Below are positions 27,236 to 36,311 of a stretch of DNA of 64,000 bases, in pieces. The notes under the pieces were generated by a model. That model was not told the DNA's origin, did not search any database, and saw nothing but the letters and a program-made list of their open reading frames with translations. The translations under genes were made by a program, and so were the position numbers. How positions within the stretch are numbered: position 1 is the stretch's first letter; each line of letters begins with the position of its first letter. Origin of the DNA: Clostridium sp. KNHs214 (GTDB taxonomy: Bacteria > Bacillota > Clostridia > Clostridiales > Clostridiaceae); the NCBI RefSeq assembly GCF_000744935.1, contig NZ_JQMW01000013.1:186001-250000 (forward strand). Reading direction: 5' to 3'.

Positions 27236-28699
27236 CTATTCCTGCCTTATTTTATCCTTAGTTCTCATATATCTAGGTCTTTTTTTCATTTTATCTGTTG
27301 GAAATCTGATAATAAAATCTTTTAAATCTCTAGTGTTAGTATTTACAGCTGGTGATAAGTACGCTACACCAAAGCTTTTTAATTTTACTAAATGTACTAA
27401 TAATATCACCAATCCCAAAACTATTCCATATAATCCCACAACAGAAGCTGCTATTATAAGAAGAAACCTAACTATTCTAAATGCTGAAGATACTTCGTAA
27501 TTGGGTGTCATAAAACTTGTAATAACCGTAATTGCAACTATTATTATCATTATAGGACTTACAATACCTGCACTTACTGCTGCCTGCCCTATAATAAGGC
27601 CACCTACAATTCCTATAGTGGCTCCCATTGGTTTAGGAAGTCTCACTATGGATTCCATTAAAAACGCCAAACTTATTTCCATTATTATAGCTTCAATGAA
27701 TGCTGGGAAAGGTACTCCTTCTCTTGTTGCAGCTATAGAATATGCTAGTTTTGTGGGTATAATATCTGTATGAAAAGATGTTACTGCCACATATAAAGCT
27801 GGCATTATAAGTGATAGAATAATTCCTAATACTCTTATTACTCTAACCACAGATGAACTTATCCATCTTTGATAGTAATCATCAGGAGATTGAAACAAAT
27901 TAGGCAAAGTAGCTGGTACTATTAATACAAAAGGAGAATTATCCACCATTATAGCTACTCTTCCCTCATACAAAGCTGCTGCCACCACATCTGGCCTTTC
28001 TGTACTTTGTATTTGTGGAAATATGGATCTTTTGTTATCCTCTATAAGTTGCTCTACATATCCACTATCCAATACTGCATCTATATTTATTTTGCTTATT
28101 CTATTTTCTACTTCTTCTACTAGTCCATCTTTAACTATGTCATCTATATACATAATTGCTGTATCAGTTTTAGACCTAACCCCTAGGGTAACTGCCTTTA
28201 TTCTAAATCTAGTATCTCTTATTCTCCTTCTAACCAAAGCAGTGTTAAATCTAATAGTTTCTGTAAACCCTTCTCTAGAGCCTCTTACTACCGTTTCTCC
28301 CGAAGGTTCACTTACTCCCCTAGTTGGCCAAGATCTAGTCGCCAATACATATGCTTCGTCTAAATTATCTATAAATAAAAGCGTATCTCCAGATAAAAAT
28401 GCATTTACACCTTCACTTAACTTATCCACTTCTCTTAAATCAGAAACAGATAATATTTTCTCCTTTATTTCTTGTGCATCTATTACCTCATCTTCCTCTA
28501 ACATGAGACTTTCTAATACATAGTCATCTAATAATAATTTATCTGCCATACCATCTATGTAAACTAAAGCACCTCTTAGGTTTTTACAAATAAAAAACTC
28601 CCTATATACTATATCTGAATTATCCTTTAATAACTCTTTTATATATTTAATATTATCTTGAGAATTTATGGATATTTTTTCTCTAATCTCTTCTTTCAA
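27236..28699 (-). CDS. gerKA: GerAA-family germinant receptor subunit
   Basis: A subunit of the nutrient germinant receptor, in the spore inner membrane. 487 residues: large soluble N-terminal part (to about 275) with GDTLLFIDNLDEAYVLATRSWPTRGVSEP-like family sequence, RGSREGFTETIRFNTALVRRRIRD, then about five transmembrane segments with PFPAFIEAIIMEISLAFLMES and PKPMGATIGIVGGLIIGQ. TTG 28699 is taken as start because GGAGGGGAG lies 4-5 nt upstream; GTG at 28714 precedes that Shine-Dalgarno. gerK is the closest name; gerA-type paralogues cannot be separated here. Confidence 0.93.
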   Translation of the reverse strand: MKEEIREKISINSQDNIKYIKELLKDNSDIVYREFFICKNLRGALVYIDGMADKLLLDDYVLESLMLEEDEVIDAQEIKEKILSVSDLREVDKLSEGVNAFLSGDTLLFIDNLDEAYVLATRSWPTRGVSEPSGETVVRGSREGFTETIRFNTALVRRRIRDTRFRIKAVTLGVRSKTDTAIMYIDDIVKDGLVEEVENRISKINIDAVLDSGYVEQLIEDNKRSIFPQIQSTERPDVVAAALYEGRVAIMVDNSPFVLIVPATLPNLFQSPDDYYQRWISSSVVRVIRVLGIILSLIMPALYVAVTSFHTDIIPTKLAYSIAATREGVPFPAFIEAIIMEISLAFLMESIVRLPKPMGATIGIVGGLIIGQAAVSAGIVSPIMIIIVAITVITSFMTPNYEVSSAFRIVRFLLIIAASVVGLYGIVLGLVILLVHLVKLKSFGVAYLSPAVNTNTRDLKDFIIRFPTDKMKKRPRYMRTKDKIRQE

Positions 28700-28722
28700 A
28701 TGACTCCCCTCCACTACCTTTT

Positions 28723-28929
28723 CTAGAGCACAACCTTTCTAACTATAAATAATGCAATTCCAATAATCATCACTGTATATCCTAAATATCTACTTTTTTT
28801 AGCCAAGGAAAATTTATTAAGTGCTTTAAAAGAATTATAATCATAAAATATCAAAACACCTGACTGTATCAAAATAAGCATTAAAAAATAAGCATTAAAT
28901 AAATCCAGAACTACAAAAAGTTTTTTCAT
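28723..28929 (-). CDS. Small two-helix membrane protein, candidate germinant-receptor D-type subunit
   Basis: 68 residues: MKKLFVVLDLFNAYFLMLIL forms the first hydrophobic segment and YLGYTVMIIGIALFIVRKVV the second, with a basic loop KALNKFSLAKKSRY between. ATG 28929 is preceded by ATGGTGGTGATATT. It sits 24 nt upstream of gerKA in the same direction. Two-helix D subunits accompany GerA-type receptors in several spore formers, so this is the inferred role; sequence similarity to known D subunits could not be tested, and another membrane role is possible. Confidence 0.6.
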   Translation of the reverse strand: MKKLFVVLDLFNAYFLMLILIQSGVLIFYDYNSFKALNKFSLAKKSRYLGYTVMIIGIALFIVRKVVL

Positions 28930-29043
28930 AATATCACCACCATATTCCATATGTTCGCTTTTAAACCAATTTATATTCAATCATATATCTTATCTTTTCA
29001 CATTTAAACCAAAATATACTTATTTTTTAATTAATATAACTAT

Positions 29044-29435
29044 GATTCAACCACAAAAGGTACAATGTAGTGGAATTATGAATTAGCTACTAGTTTGTAA
29101 AATCCAATATGGTTCAAGTACTAGATGGTATTAGATAATTAAAGGTAAATAATTCAACTTTCTCAGTTATAAAATAAGGAACATTTTCAGCTGAAACTGA
29201 GAATGTTCCTTATTTATTGTTTATTCAATTTTATCATATCAATTTGAAGCTTTCTCCTCAATTAGTCATTGGTACATTGTTCATTTATACCGCGTCCTTA
29301 CCCGGCTTACGATAATTTTATCTGTCTAAAAGAAGAATTTCTAAAATTAAATTTAAATAGTTCCTTCGCTTCTTATGCAAGTCATTCCAGAGAAATTTCA
29401 TAATTCAGGTAATGTAATGATTTTTGTGGGATAAT
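29044..29435. repeat. 309-bp palindromic element, family A, rearranged copy
   Basis: The left end (AACCACAAAAGGTACAATGTAGTGG) and whole right half (TTACGATAATTTTATCTGTC through TTTTTGTGGGATAAT) match the copies at 43342 and 58314, but about 200 bases of the left half and centre are replaced by unrelated DNA, including a family C end and a terminator hairpin. It looks like insertion followed by deletion. Confidence 0.7.
29176..29211 (-). terminator. Hairpin terminator downstream of ispE
   Basis: AAGGAACATT and AATGTTCCTT pair with an inner TTCAGCTGAA loop; on the minus strand ATTTTATAAC follows. It is embedded in the rearranged family A repeat, about 240 bases after the ispE stop. Confidence 0.6.
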
Positions 29436-29447
29436 CATATTATACAT

Positions 29448-30290
29448 TTATATAGTTCTAGTTATAAAAACCTCACTATAATCCTCCTTCAACCCCTCAT
29501 AACATCTCTGAGCAGTGAGCATATCATCAAAAAAACCAAATACACTTGGTCCACTTCCACTCATTAAGCTACCTAATGCATTTAAATTTATCATTTTAGT
29601 TTTTATTTTCTTTATGGTAGGGTTATTTTTTATAGTTACATTTTCAAGTACATTTTTCATGCTTCTATTTAAAGAAATCAAGTCTTCATTTTCCATATAT
29701 TTAATTAATTTTTCTGTTTCCGGATGCTTATATATCTTTTCTATATTTAAAGCCTTATAAACTTCTTTTGTAGATACTCCGAAATTAGGTTTTACAAGTA
29801 CTAGTATTTTGTTCTTAAAAGGTTTTAATGGAGTTATCACCTCACCAATACCCTCACAAAGAGCAGTACCTCCTAATATACAATAAGGCACATCAGCACC
29901 TATTCTTACTCCCAAATCCATTAGTTCTTTATCAGAAGCATTAACTTCATATATATCTCTCATACACTTTAAAACCGAAGCTGCATCAGTACTTCCCCCT
30001 GCTAACCCTGCAGAAACCGGTATATTCTTATTAATATAGATCTCCACACCTCCATCTATACTATAGGTATCTAAAAACAATCTAGCCGCTCTATATGCTA
30101 TATTCCTCTCATCTAAAGGCACATAAGTCTTATCACATCCTATAATTATACCATCACTTCTTTTTTCTACACTTATAACATCATATAAATCTATATTCTG
30201 CATTATCATCTTAAGTAAGTGATATCCATCTTCTCTCTTCCCAACTACATCTAGTGAAATATTTATTTTGGCATAAGCCTTTATTAACAT
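29448..30290 (-). CDS. ispE: 4-diphosphocytidyl-2-C-methyl-D-erythritol kinase
   Basis: ATP-dependent GHMP kinase of the MEP isoprenoid pathway, supplying undecaprenyl phosphate and quinone precursors; cytoplasmic. 280 residues. Seen: AYAKINISLDVVGKREDGYHLL at the N-terminus, the phosphate-binding GHMP motif PVSAGLAGGSTDAASVL, and the C-terminal LMSGSGPSVFGFF. Shine-Dalgarno GGAGGATTAAAG before ATG 30290. It stands alone between the sipL and gerK transcripts and has its own terminator. The reading frame is intact and of normal length. Confidence 0.95.
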   Translation of the reverse strand: MLIKAYAKINISLDVVGKREDGYHLLKMIMQNIDLYDVISVEKRSDGIIIGCDKTYVPLDERNIAYRAARLFLDTYSIDGGVEIYINKNIPVSAGLAGGSTDAASVLKCMRDIYEVNASDKELMDLGVRIGADVPYCILGGTALCEGIGEVITPLKPFKNKILVLVKPNFGVSTKEVYKALNIEKIYKHPETEKLIKYMENEDLISLNRSMKNVLENVTIKNNPTIKKIKTKMINLNALGSLMSGSGPSVFGFFDDMLTAQRCYEGLKEDYSEVFITRTI

Positions 30291-30706
30291 CTTTAATCCT
30301 CCAAATCCTTAATCATAAAATTTAAATATAATAAATTTTTATAATCAATAGTTACGGGATAAATTATAGCACAAAATTATAATTTATGGCGGATGGATTT
30401 AAACATTTATATACTGATATTTATTGCATTATAATTGCACAGCATACATGTCATTTCTACCTACAAAAGAAAAAAACCAGAGCTTTTCCTTAATTAAAAT
30501 TTCCAAACTCTGGTTCTTAATAGAAAAATATATATTCCTCTTATACCCCATATTTCACATATTATACTTATCACCACTAGCCCCTAGCACACCAGTACTC
30601 TGGCAAACTAGCCAACTGATCCAGATCCTCTAGCACTCAGCTCACCAGAACCCTAACTCTGTCCTACTAACACACTGGCACTCTAACCCACTAGCAAACT
30701 GGCACA
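30291..30706. other. Gene-free stretch between ispE and sipL
   Basis: Contains the probable sipL terminator (30475-30515) and the second degenerate word-repeat patch (30578-30714). No credible gene. The ispE promoter should lie in the first 130 bases. Confidence 0.6.
30475..30515 (-). terminator. Probable terminator of sipL
   Basis: AACCAGAGTTTGG-type arms (AACCAGAG / CTCTGGTT with further AAA/TTT pairing) form a stem, followed on the minus strand by TTTTTTCTTTTG. It is about 190 bases beyond sipL, behind the word-repeat patch. Confidence 0.75.
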
Positions 30707-30714
30707 CTAAATCA
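30578..30714. repeat. Degenerate CTAGCAC/ACTGGCAC word repeat, patch 2
   Basis: About 137 bases built from CTAGCAC, ACTGGCACTCTAACC, ACTAGCAAACTGGCACACTAA and similar words; same vocabulary as 10362-10570. It runs into the last codons of sipL, so the repeat now forms part of the coding end. Locally C-rich against an AT-rich background. Confidence 0.7.
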
Positions 30715-32263
30715 CCGCTCTTCCCGGTATTATAAGTTTATCTCCAACCTTTATCATATTCACATCATCTATGGTATTTATATTAGCTAAGTCTTCCATT
30801 CTGCAATTATATTTCTTAGCTATCTTCCATAAAGTATCTCCATTTTGCACCACATAAATAGTAATACTAGCTTTCTTTTGAGGAATTTGATTTTCTTCAA
30901 CCTTTATATCCACTATAAAATCTTTATTAGTAGTATAATTAACTCTAACATACACATTTACTAATGCTTTAACTGCTATATTTCCTGGCTCCACATTAGC
31001 CTCTATGCTTTCCAATTTAGCTTTAGCTATACAATTCATATCTATCTTAGTTCCTGGAACTTCAGCAGTACATGTAAATGGTATTGCATCCTTCATACTA
31101 TAAATATACTTATTTTCGTCATCAGACTTATAAAGAACCTTTACATCTACAACGCCCTCCACTACTACTTTATCCTCTACCAATTTCTTATCTGTTATAC
31201 AAACTTCTCCAGAGCTCATTATAACCTTATTAGGATTAGGCATATTTTCTTCTACTGCTATGTCACCCTTTACTACAGTTCCACACCAAGTTTGGCCATG
31301 TATAACATTTAATAAGTAATTTTTTTTCTCAATATCAAGCATTAATTCTGGAGAATATGCATCTTCTATCATATCTATTTCTTCTTTATACATAAGTTTA
31401 GTATTTGTTTTTACCAAAATTTCTACATCAATAACTCTTTTTTCTCCTAAATCATCTTCCTTTATCTCTACATTTATAGCATCTAATTTATAATCTGTAT
31501 AATCCCGCATATCAACTCTTATATTTTCATTTTCTTCTTCCTTGCTTAGGAAAATATCCTCTTCCATATAATTTATTTCTCTACTATCCTTACTTTTATA
31601 TAGAACTTCTATGCGTGCCATTGCTTCTACTTTAATTTTTCCGTCATAAAGCTTTACTTCTTCTTTATGAATATTTACATCACATTTAATAACATCACTT
31701 ATTTCTGGGTTATCCATAGGAATTTGCATACGACATTTTCCTATAACCTCACAAGGTATAACAGAAACTATTTTATCTACAGATGCTGGATTTTTAAGCA
31801 ACTGTACTTTTTCGTCTCCACTTATATCTTTTACTATATTAAAGCTATAATTTTTATAAACCGCTGCTTTTAACTGAATTATTCCTTCTATAGATACCTT
31901 TCTTTCATTTGCTATGGAACATTCCATATGTTCTACGTAGCTTTCCACGTCACACATCATATCCCTTTCAGCACCCTGAAGCTCAATAGCATTAGAGAAT
32001 TTACCAACGTAGCTAACATTAAAAGCTTCATTCCCTCTTTCTCCTTTTGCTAAATACATTACATTATATTCAACCTGACCTTCAATATAAATCTTATCTT
32101 GCATAATTTCCCTACTAATTACTAAAGGATTAGCTTCAACCATAAGTATTTCTTCTACATCAGGATGAGTGTCTGGTATTATAAATTCTTGTCTTACTAC
32201 TGTGTCCACAGTGTTTTCACCTAGCAGCTGTTCGTATTCTATGTTTTCCCTTAAAAGTTCCAT
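30707..32263 (-). CDS. sipL: Spore coat-morphogenesis protein SipL (DUF3794/SPOCS plus LysM)
   Basis: In C. difficile SipL binds the morphogen SpoIVA through its LysM domain to attach the coat to the forespore; mother-cell expressed. 518 residues: SPOCS/DUF3794 repeats over about 1-460 (seen as recurring beta segments such as VEYNVMYLAKGE and VDVKVLYKSDDE), then a C-terminal LysM domain at about 470-515 (YVVQNGDTLWKIAKKYNCRM and VGDKLIIPGR). Shine-Dalgarno GGGAGGTAAAGGATA. The last five codons overlap the word-repeat patch. Confidence 0.9.
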   Translation of the reverse strand: MELLRENIEYEQLLGENTVDTVVRQEFIIPDTHPDVEEILMVEANPLVISREIMQDKIYIEGQVEYNVMYLAKGERGNEAFNVSYVGKFSNAIELQGAERDMMCDVESYVEHMECSIANERKVSIEGIIQLKAAVYKNYSFNIVKDISGDEKVQLLKNPASVDKIVSVIPCEVIGKCRMQIPMDNPEISDVIKCDVNIHKEEVKLYDGKIKVEAMARIEVLYKSKDSREINYMEEDIFLSKEEENENIRVDMRDYTDYKLDAINVEIKEDDLGEKRVIDVEILVKTNTKLMYKEEIDMIEDAYSPELMLDIEKKNYLLNVIHGQTWCGTVVKGDIAVEENMPNPNKVIMSSGEVCITDKKLVEDKVVVEGVVDVKVLYKSDDENKYIYSMKDAIPFTCTAEVPGTKIDMNCIAKAKLESIEANVEPGNIAVKALVNVYVRVNYTTNKDFIVDIKVEENQIPQKKASITIYVVQNGDTLWKIAKKYNCRMEDLANINTIDDVNMIKVGDKLIIPGRAVI

Positions 32264-32389
32264 TATCCTTTACCTCCCTTTACTACCTACTATTAATTTA
32301 TATAAAAAAAAGAGATAAAGTATGATAAACTATCGTAATTTTTTTTAAACCATAATTGACAAAAAAACATTTATTATAATATTTTTTTG

Positions 32390-32418
32390 TTGACAAACAT
32401 CTTTTTTTGACGTATTAT
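32390..32418 (+). promoter_or_regulatory. Sigma-A promoter for a candidate small RNA
   Basis: TTGACA (32390-32395), 17-bp spacer, TATTAT (32413-32418). It reads away from sipL and opposite to veg. No protein gene follows before the terminator at 32481-32512. Confidence 0.75.
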
Positions 32419-32424
32419 ATTAAA

Positions 32425-32512
32425 TGGTTGTTGACCATATAACCTCTCATAAATTCTCAATACCCTTTTATACCATAGTTGAAAGATGGCACCCTCCATC
32501 TTTCTCTTTTTT
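32425..32512 (+). ncRNA. Candidate small RNA between sipL and veg
   Basis: A near-consensus sigma-A promoter would start a transcript at about 32425 that ends at an intrinsic terminator, giving about 88 nt. No Shine-Dalgarno or credible ORF is found in it. It does not look like SRP RNA, tmRNA or 6S RNA from its sequence (no recognised signature loops). Inference from promoter plus terminator; expression is untested. Confidence 0.5.
32481..32512 (+). terminator. Terminator of the candidate small RNA
   Basis: GAAAGATGG and CCATCTTTC form a perfect 9-bp stem with loop CACCCT, followed by TCTTTTTT on the plus strand. The minus strand has no T-tract after the stem, so it faces plus. Confidence 0.85.
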
Positions 32513-32520
32513 GCAAAAAA

Positions 32521-32550
32521 ATAAAAAGTACTGATTTAAGTACTTTTTAT
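32521..32550 (-). terminator. Terminator of veg
   Basis: ATAAAAAGTACT and AGTACTTTTTAT form a perfect 12-bp stem with a six-base loop directly after the veg stop; on the minus strand TTTTTTTG follows. Confidence 0.88.
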
Positions 32551-32558
32551 AAAATATA

Positions 32559-32795
32559 TTACCCTACAAAATTTAATTGTACTGTTTTCGTCAAAACATC
32601 TGAATAACTATATGATACTCTCCTTTGGGTGTCATTTTCTAATCTAACGATGAATATACTAGGATATGTTTCTTCTATGATTCCATTTTTTATGAACACT
32701 TTTTTTCTTCCACCGTTAGCCTTTAGTGTCACTTTTTCTCCTATATGCTTATCAATCTCATTTTTGATAGAAGCTAATACATCTCTCCCCTGCAT
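32559..32795 (-). CDS. veg: Veg family protein
   Basis: 78-residue SH3-like beta-barrel protein (DUF1021), highly expressed in B. subtilis and linked to biofilm and sporulation regulation; biochemical role unknown. Seen: MQGRDVLASIKNEIDKHIGEKV, LKANGGRKKVFIKNGIIEETYPSIFIVRLENDT-type family sequence and SYSYSDVLTKTVQLNF at the end. GAGGGTGTTGAT precedes ATG. It lies between yabG and sipL in the same direction and has its own terminator. In Bacillus veg is also next to yabG and ispE, so this neighbourhood is conserved. Confidence 0.95.
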   Translation of the reverse strand: MQGRDVLASIKNEIDKHIGEKVTLKANGGRKKVFIKNGIIEETYPSIFIVRLENDTQRRVSYSYSDVLTKTVQLNFVG

Positions 32796-33034
32796 ATCAA
32801 CACCCTCTTTCTCTATTATAAATTATAGTATACTTTTAAACTTTTGTCAAATAACTTATTATTTTATCATCAATGTAAAAGACTTGTCAATATTAAAATT
32901 TTATTAATTTTTTATTTCTCTTTAGTTAACACTTGCTATAATAGCATTTACATAGGAAATTTACTATCTTTTGCATATTCCTTCTATATTATTAGCATAA
33001 TACATATTTTATATTCTACAAATAGATTTTATTT

Positions 33035-33907
33035 TTATACATATGGTGATTTAGGAAACCCCTCCCTGTACTTTCCTCTAGTTTGAAGTCCTCCTATACC
33101 TTTTGTACCTGTAATGGTATTTTCTATTACTTCTTCTATGGAAACTATTTTTTCTATATTAGTATAAGACACCTTTTCACATACAAAAACCGGATCAAGA
33201 CAGTGGATTAAGACTCTATTAGGAGAGCTGGCAAAGTTAGCCCCTGCCCCTAATATAGCTTCATAGCAAGACTGGCAGGCTCCTGCAAATATAACAAGTT
33301 CATCATATCCCCTTTCATAATTTCTAAGCTCACTAACACTTTCAACAAAATACTTAGAGTTCTTATAATTATTTAAATCCATATAATCTTTAGTATCTTT
33401 TAGCATTCCATCATGCCCTGTTATAACTACTATATCTGGTTTAAACTCCTTAACTAAATCTACCACTTTTAAAGGCTGCTCCTTCTCTGAAATGACTTTT
33501 CCTACCACATCTATACCTACTCGCTTATAAGTCTTCATGCATATCTCTAAATACTGAGAATCCCCATCTATATGCAGTACCTTACCCGGTCTCCCAAAAT
33601 ACAGATCTTTATTCTTTAACTCCTTATTTTTAAGTGTAAGTCCGCTCATAACTTCTACCGCATCTGACCTAGTAGTCAGTATATTCTTTATAGATTCTTT
33701 AACCTTTCTATTAAAAACTTCATCTTTTTTCCCCGCTTCTTCCGAATCCGTTCTTTCTAGATCTTCCTCTGGTGAATCTGCAATAATTCTAATATTAATT
33801 CCCTTTAATATATAAATTTTTTTTCCCTTTTCTTCCCTTATATCAATGACTTTAAAAGTTATATCCTTGTCATAGGATTTTCTTACTACTATATCACCAA
33901 TGTCCAT
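33035..33907 (-). CDS. yabG: Sporulation-specific protease YabG
   Basis: Mother-cell protease that processes coat proteins (SipL/SpoIVA-linked proteins in C. difficile; SpoIVA and CotT in Bacillus). 290 residues. Seen: N-terminal MDIGDIVVRKSYDKDITFKV beta segment, VLHIDGDSQYLEICMKTYKR, VITGHDGMLKDTKDYMDL, IFAGACQSCYEAILGAGANFASSPNRV (the likely catalytic Cys region) and HCLDPVFVCEKVSYT. Shine-Dalgarno GAGGAGGTTTATAT. It belongs to the yabG-veg-sipL-ispE neighbourhood of Firmicutes. Normal length, no anomalies. Confidence 0.94.
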   Translation of the reverse strand: MDIGDIVVRKSYDKDITFKVIDIREEKGKKIYILKGINIRIIADSPEEDLERTDSEEAGKKDEVFNRKVKESIKNILTTRSDAVEVMSGLTLKNKELKNKDLYFGRPGKVLHIDGDSQYLEICMKTYKRVGIDVVGKVISEKEQPLKVVDLVKEFKPDIVVITGHDGMLKDTKDYMDLNNYKNSKYFVESVSELRNYERGYDELVIFAGACQSCYEAILGAGANFASSPNRVLIHCLDPVFVCEKVSYTNIEKIVSIEEVIENTITGTKGIGGLQTRGKYREGFPKSPYV

Positions 33908-33976
33908 ATATAAACCTCCTCAATATATGGGTACTCTATATTTATATGCACTAGAGTACATTTTGGTGTTAAAAAA

Positions 33977-34005
33977 CAAAAACGCCATATTTTATAGCGT
34001 TTTTG
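33977..34005 (-). terminator. Terminator of the first cotS-family gene
   Basis: CAAAAACGC and GCGTTTTTG form a 9-bp stem; TTTTTTAACACC follows on the minus strand. It lies 29 nt after the cotS stop. Confidence 0.85.
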
Positions 34006-34034
34006 CTTATATAAAAGTTAATATTTTCAACAAA

Positions 34035-35042
34035 CTACTCCTTTTGCTCGTACTCCTTTTTAAACTCTTCTATAAATTTCATATAATCTTCTTTTTCTGC
34101 CTCTAGTTTAGTCATTTTTGTTGAGAAAGTATTTTGTATCCAATTTATTTCATTGTAATAATATCTATTACAAAGTCTCCAAAATCTTTGAGGAAACAAT
34201 AAAAATGCAAAAAGTACTCTGTATTCCTCTTCTCTTAGTGGATTAACAGAATTATAGTTATCAATTATATTTTTTGCATAATCTATGTTCCATTCATTTC
34301 TCTTTAAAACCTTAGTTATAAAATTTGCAATGTCATATGTCCTTAGTTCTCTTTTACAATAATCAAAATCTATTATATTATAGTTTTCATTTGTATCTAT
34401 TATTATATTATGATAAGTATAATCATGATGACAAAAAGTTTTTTTCTCCTCTGCTATAGCACATAGATTAATATACTCAGAATCCTCCATAACCTTCATA
34501 GCTCTTCTACCTATTTCCTTGTAAAACTCCATATTTTTTATATAAGCTAAATCAAACTCACCTTTTTTACTTTTTTTCTTTCTTACTATACTTCTCATTT
34601 TATCAAAACTCTTAACTCTTTTTTCCATAAGATATGGCCATCTTCCTAAATCTGTTTTTAATTTACTATTTTCTGGTGGTTCATAGCCCGTACTGGAAAT
34701 ATGCATTTTCGCTAAATTAGCGGCAGCCTTGGACACATCATCTAAATCATGAAAATTACATTCTCTTCCTTCAATCCACTGTGAAAGAGTATATATATCC
34801 TCATTTACCAAGGCATATGGTTCTCCTTCTGTATTTAAACAATACCTATCTATATTATCAAATCCGTTTTTAAGAAGATGTTCTTTAGCTCCATAAACAA
34901 AATATAATTTCTGTATACCATAATTAATTTTCTTTAAACACCTATTCCCTTTATCTGTTTTTAAATAATATACTCCCTTATTTGGTTTAATGCTTTGAAT
35001 CTTAATATCAAACTGTCTTTCAATTTCAAATTCTCTCATCAT
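34035..35042 (-). CDS. CotS-family spore coat protein (kinase-like), copy 1
   Basis: Member of the CotS/YutH spore-coat family, which has an aminoglycoside-phosphotransferase/protein-kinase-like fold; a catalytic role is not established. 335 residues: N-lobe with GVYYLKTDKGNRCLKKINYG (Lys), C-lobe with the Brenner-type motif CHHDYTYHNIIID (His-Asp...Asn) and metal-site IIDFDYC. The kinase residues are kept. Start ATG 35042 (second ATG at 35039) follows GGGGGTGATAAAC. It is divergent from the adjacent GT4 gene, recalling the Bacillus cotSA-cotS pairing. Own terminator downstream. Confidence 0.88.
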   Translation of the reverse strand: MMREFEIERQFDIKIQSIKPNKGVYYLKTDKGNRCLKKINYGIQKLYFVYGAKEHLLKNGFDNIDRYCLNTEGEPYALVNEDIYTLSQWIEGRECNFHDLDDVSKAAANLAKMHISSTGYEPPENSKLKTDLGRWPYLMEKRVKSFDKMRSIVRKKKSKKGEFDLAYIKNMEFYKEIGRRAMKVMEDSEYINLCAIAEEKKTFCHHDYTYHNIIIDTNENYNIIDFDYCKRELRTYDIANFITKVLKRNEWNIDYAKNIIDNYNSVNPLREEEYRVLFAFLLFPQRFWRLCNRYYYNEINWIQNTFSTKMTKLEAEKEDYMKFIEEFKKEYEQKE

Positions 35043-35166
35043 TGTTTATCACCCCCATTTAATCTATATGAGAGAGATTTTTATTTTATACTCCAATTTT
35101 TATCATAAATATGGTATACATGTTAATAAAATTAAATATAGCATATTTTCACAAGGGGAGAGTGTT

Positions 35167-36285
35167 TTGAATATAGGCATTGATTCTAGAGCTGCAAAAT
35201 GGTATAGAGGTACAGGTATCGGAACTTATACTTACGAACTTATAAGCTCTTTAAACGACTTTGATAGGGATAATAACTATACATTATATATGCCGAAAGA
35301 TAATAACTACATACACTTTAATAAAAATTTTATTATAAAGAATATATGTGATGATAAAAAAGAAAACTTTTGGGATGATGTTAATACCCCAAATGAAATA
35401 TACGAGGATAATTTATGTATATATCATGTACCTCAAAATGGCATAGGACTTCCTAAAAAGAAAAACTGTCCTTTTGTAATTACCTTACATGATATTATAC
35501 CTTGTAAGATGCCCAGTACTGTTAGCGAGCAATATTTAACTATCTTTTTTGAAAAAATTAAGGAAATTATAAATCACTGTGATTCTATAATAACAGTTTC
35601 CAATTACTCTAAAAAGGATATAGTAGAAAATTTAAATTACCCAGAAGAAAAAATACATGTAACCTACCTTGCCAGTGATAATGTATATAGACCTTTAAAT
35701 AAAATTTATTCTAAAAAGTTCATAAAAAACTCTTATGGAGTAGAAGAAGATTTTATTCTTTATATAGGAGGTTTTAGTCCAAGAAAAAACATATGCGGTC
35801 TTATAGAAGCCTTTAGCAAATTAAAATATAGAAACAATTTAAAATTAATTATAGGAGGAAAAAAAGGAAAGTCATATAGCTTGTACAAACAAAAAGCTAT
35901 AGATCTTCACATAGAAAATAAGGTGATATTTACTGGTTTCATTCCCATAGAACATCTTCCTATATTTTATAATGCCGCAAAATTATTTGTGTACCCATCA
36001 CTTTACGAAGGTTTCGGTCTTCCCCCTATAGAAGCTATGGCTTGTGGCACTCCTGTTATAGCCTCAAACAGAACATCTATACCCGAAATTTTGGGTGATG
36101 CCGCATATTTAATAAATCCTGAAGATATAGATGTTCTCTGTAGCTCTATGGAAGAAGTTTTAGAAAACGAAATTTTAAGAAAAGAATTAATCCTTAGAGG
36201 ATACGCAAAAAGTAAAAGTTTAAACTGGGAATCTACCGCAAAAAAAACATTAGACATATATAAAATAATTAAAAACCAATTCTAA
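35167..36285 (+). CDS. GT4 glycosyltransferase, CotSA-like, copy 1
   Basis: Retaining GT-B glycosyltransferase, probably acting on spore-surface glycans or glycoproteins by analogy with B. subtilis CotSA. 372 residues. TTG at 35167 is the start: AGGGGAG lies 7 nt upstream and the second GT4 gene begins at the equivalent residue. Seen: SRAAKWYRGTGIGTYTYEL at the N-terminus, DEPxx-type acceptor region VPQNGIGLP, and the donor E(x7)E motif YEGFGLPPIEAMACG. Convergent with the next cotS gene, sharing a bidirectional terminator. The sugar is unknown. Confidence 0.88.
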   Translation: MNIGIDSRAAKWYRGTGIGTYTYELISSLNDFDRDNNYTLYMPKDNNYIHFNKNFIIKNICDDKKENFWDDVNTPNEIYEDNLCIYHVPQNGIGLPKKKNCPFVITLHDIIPCKMPSTVSEQYLTIFFEKIKEIINHCDSIITVSNYSKKDIVENLNYPEEKIHVTYLASDNVYRPLNKIYSKKFIKNSYGVEEDFILYIGGFSPRKNICGLIEAFSKLKYRNNLKLIIGGKKGKSYSLYKQKAIDLHIENKVIFTGFIPIEHLPIFYNAAKLFVYPSLYEGFGLPPIEAMACGTPVIASNRTSIPEILGDAAYLINPEDIDVLCSSMEEVLENEILRKELILRGYAKSKSLNWESTAKKTLDIYKIIKNQF

Positions 36286-36311
36286 TGATTAACCCACAAT
36301 TAGGAACTAAC

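Larger units (their letters stand above)
28981..29447. other. Gene-free stretch between the gerK block and ispE
   Basis: About 465 bases without a credible gene. It contains a rearranged copy of the 309-bp element (29044-29435), a family C trace (29154-29175) and a terminator hairpin for ispE (29176-29211). Confidence 0.7.

Noticed and set aside
32425-32512. Small protein gene on the candidate RNA
   Set aside because: ATGs there have no Shine-Dalgarno and the frames run through the terminator stem.
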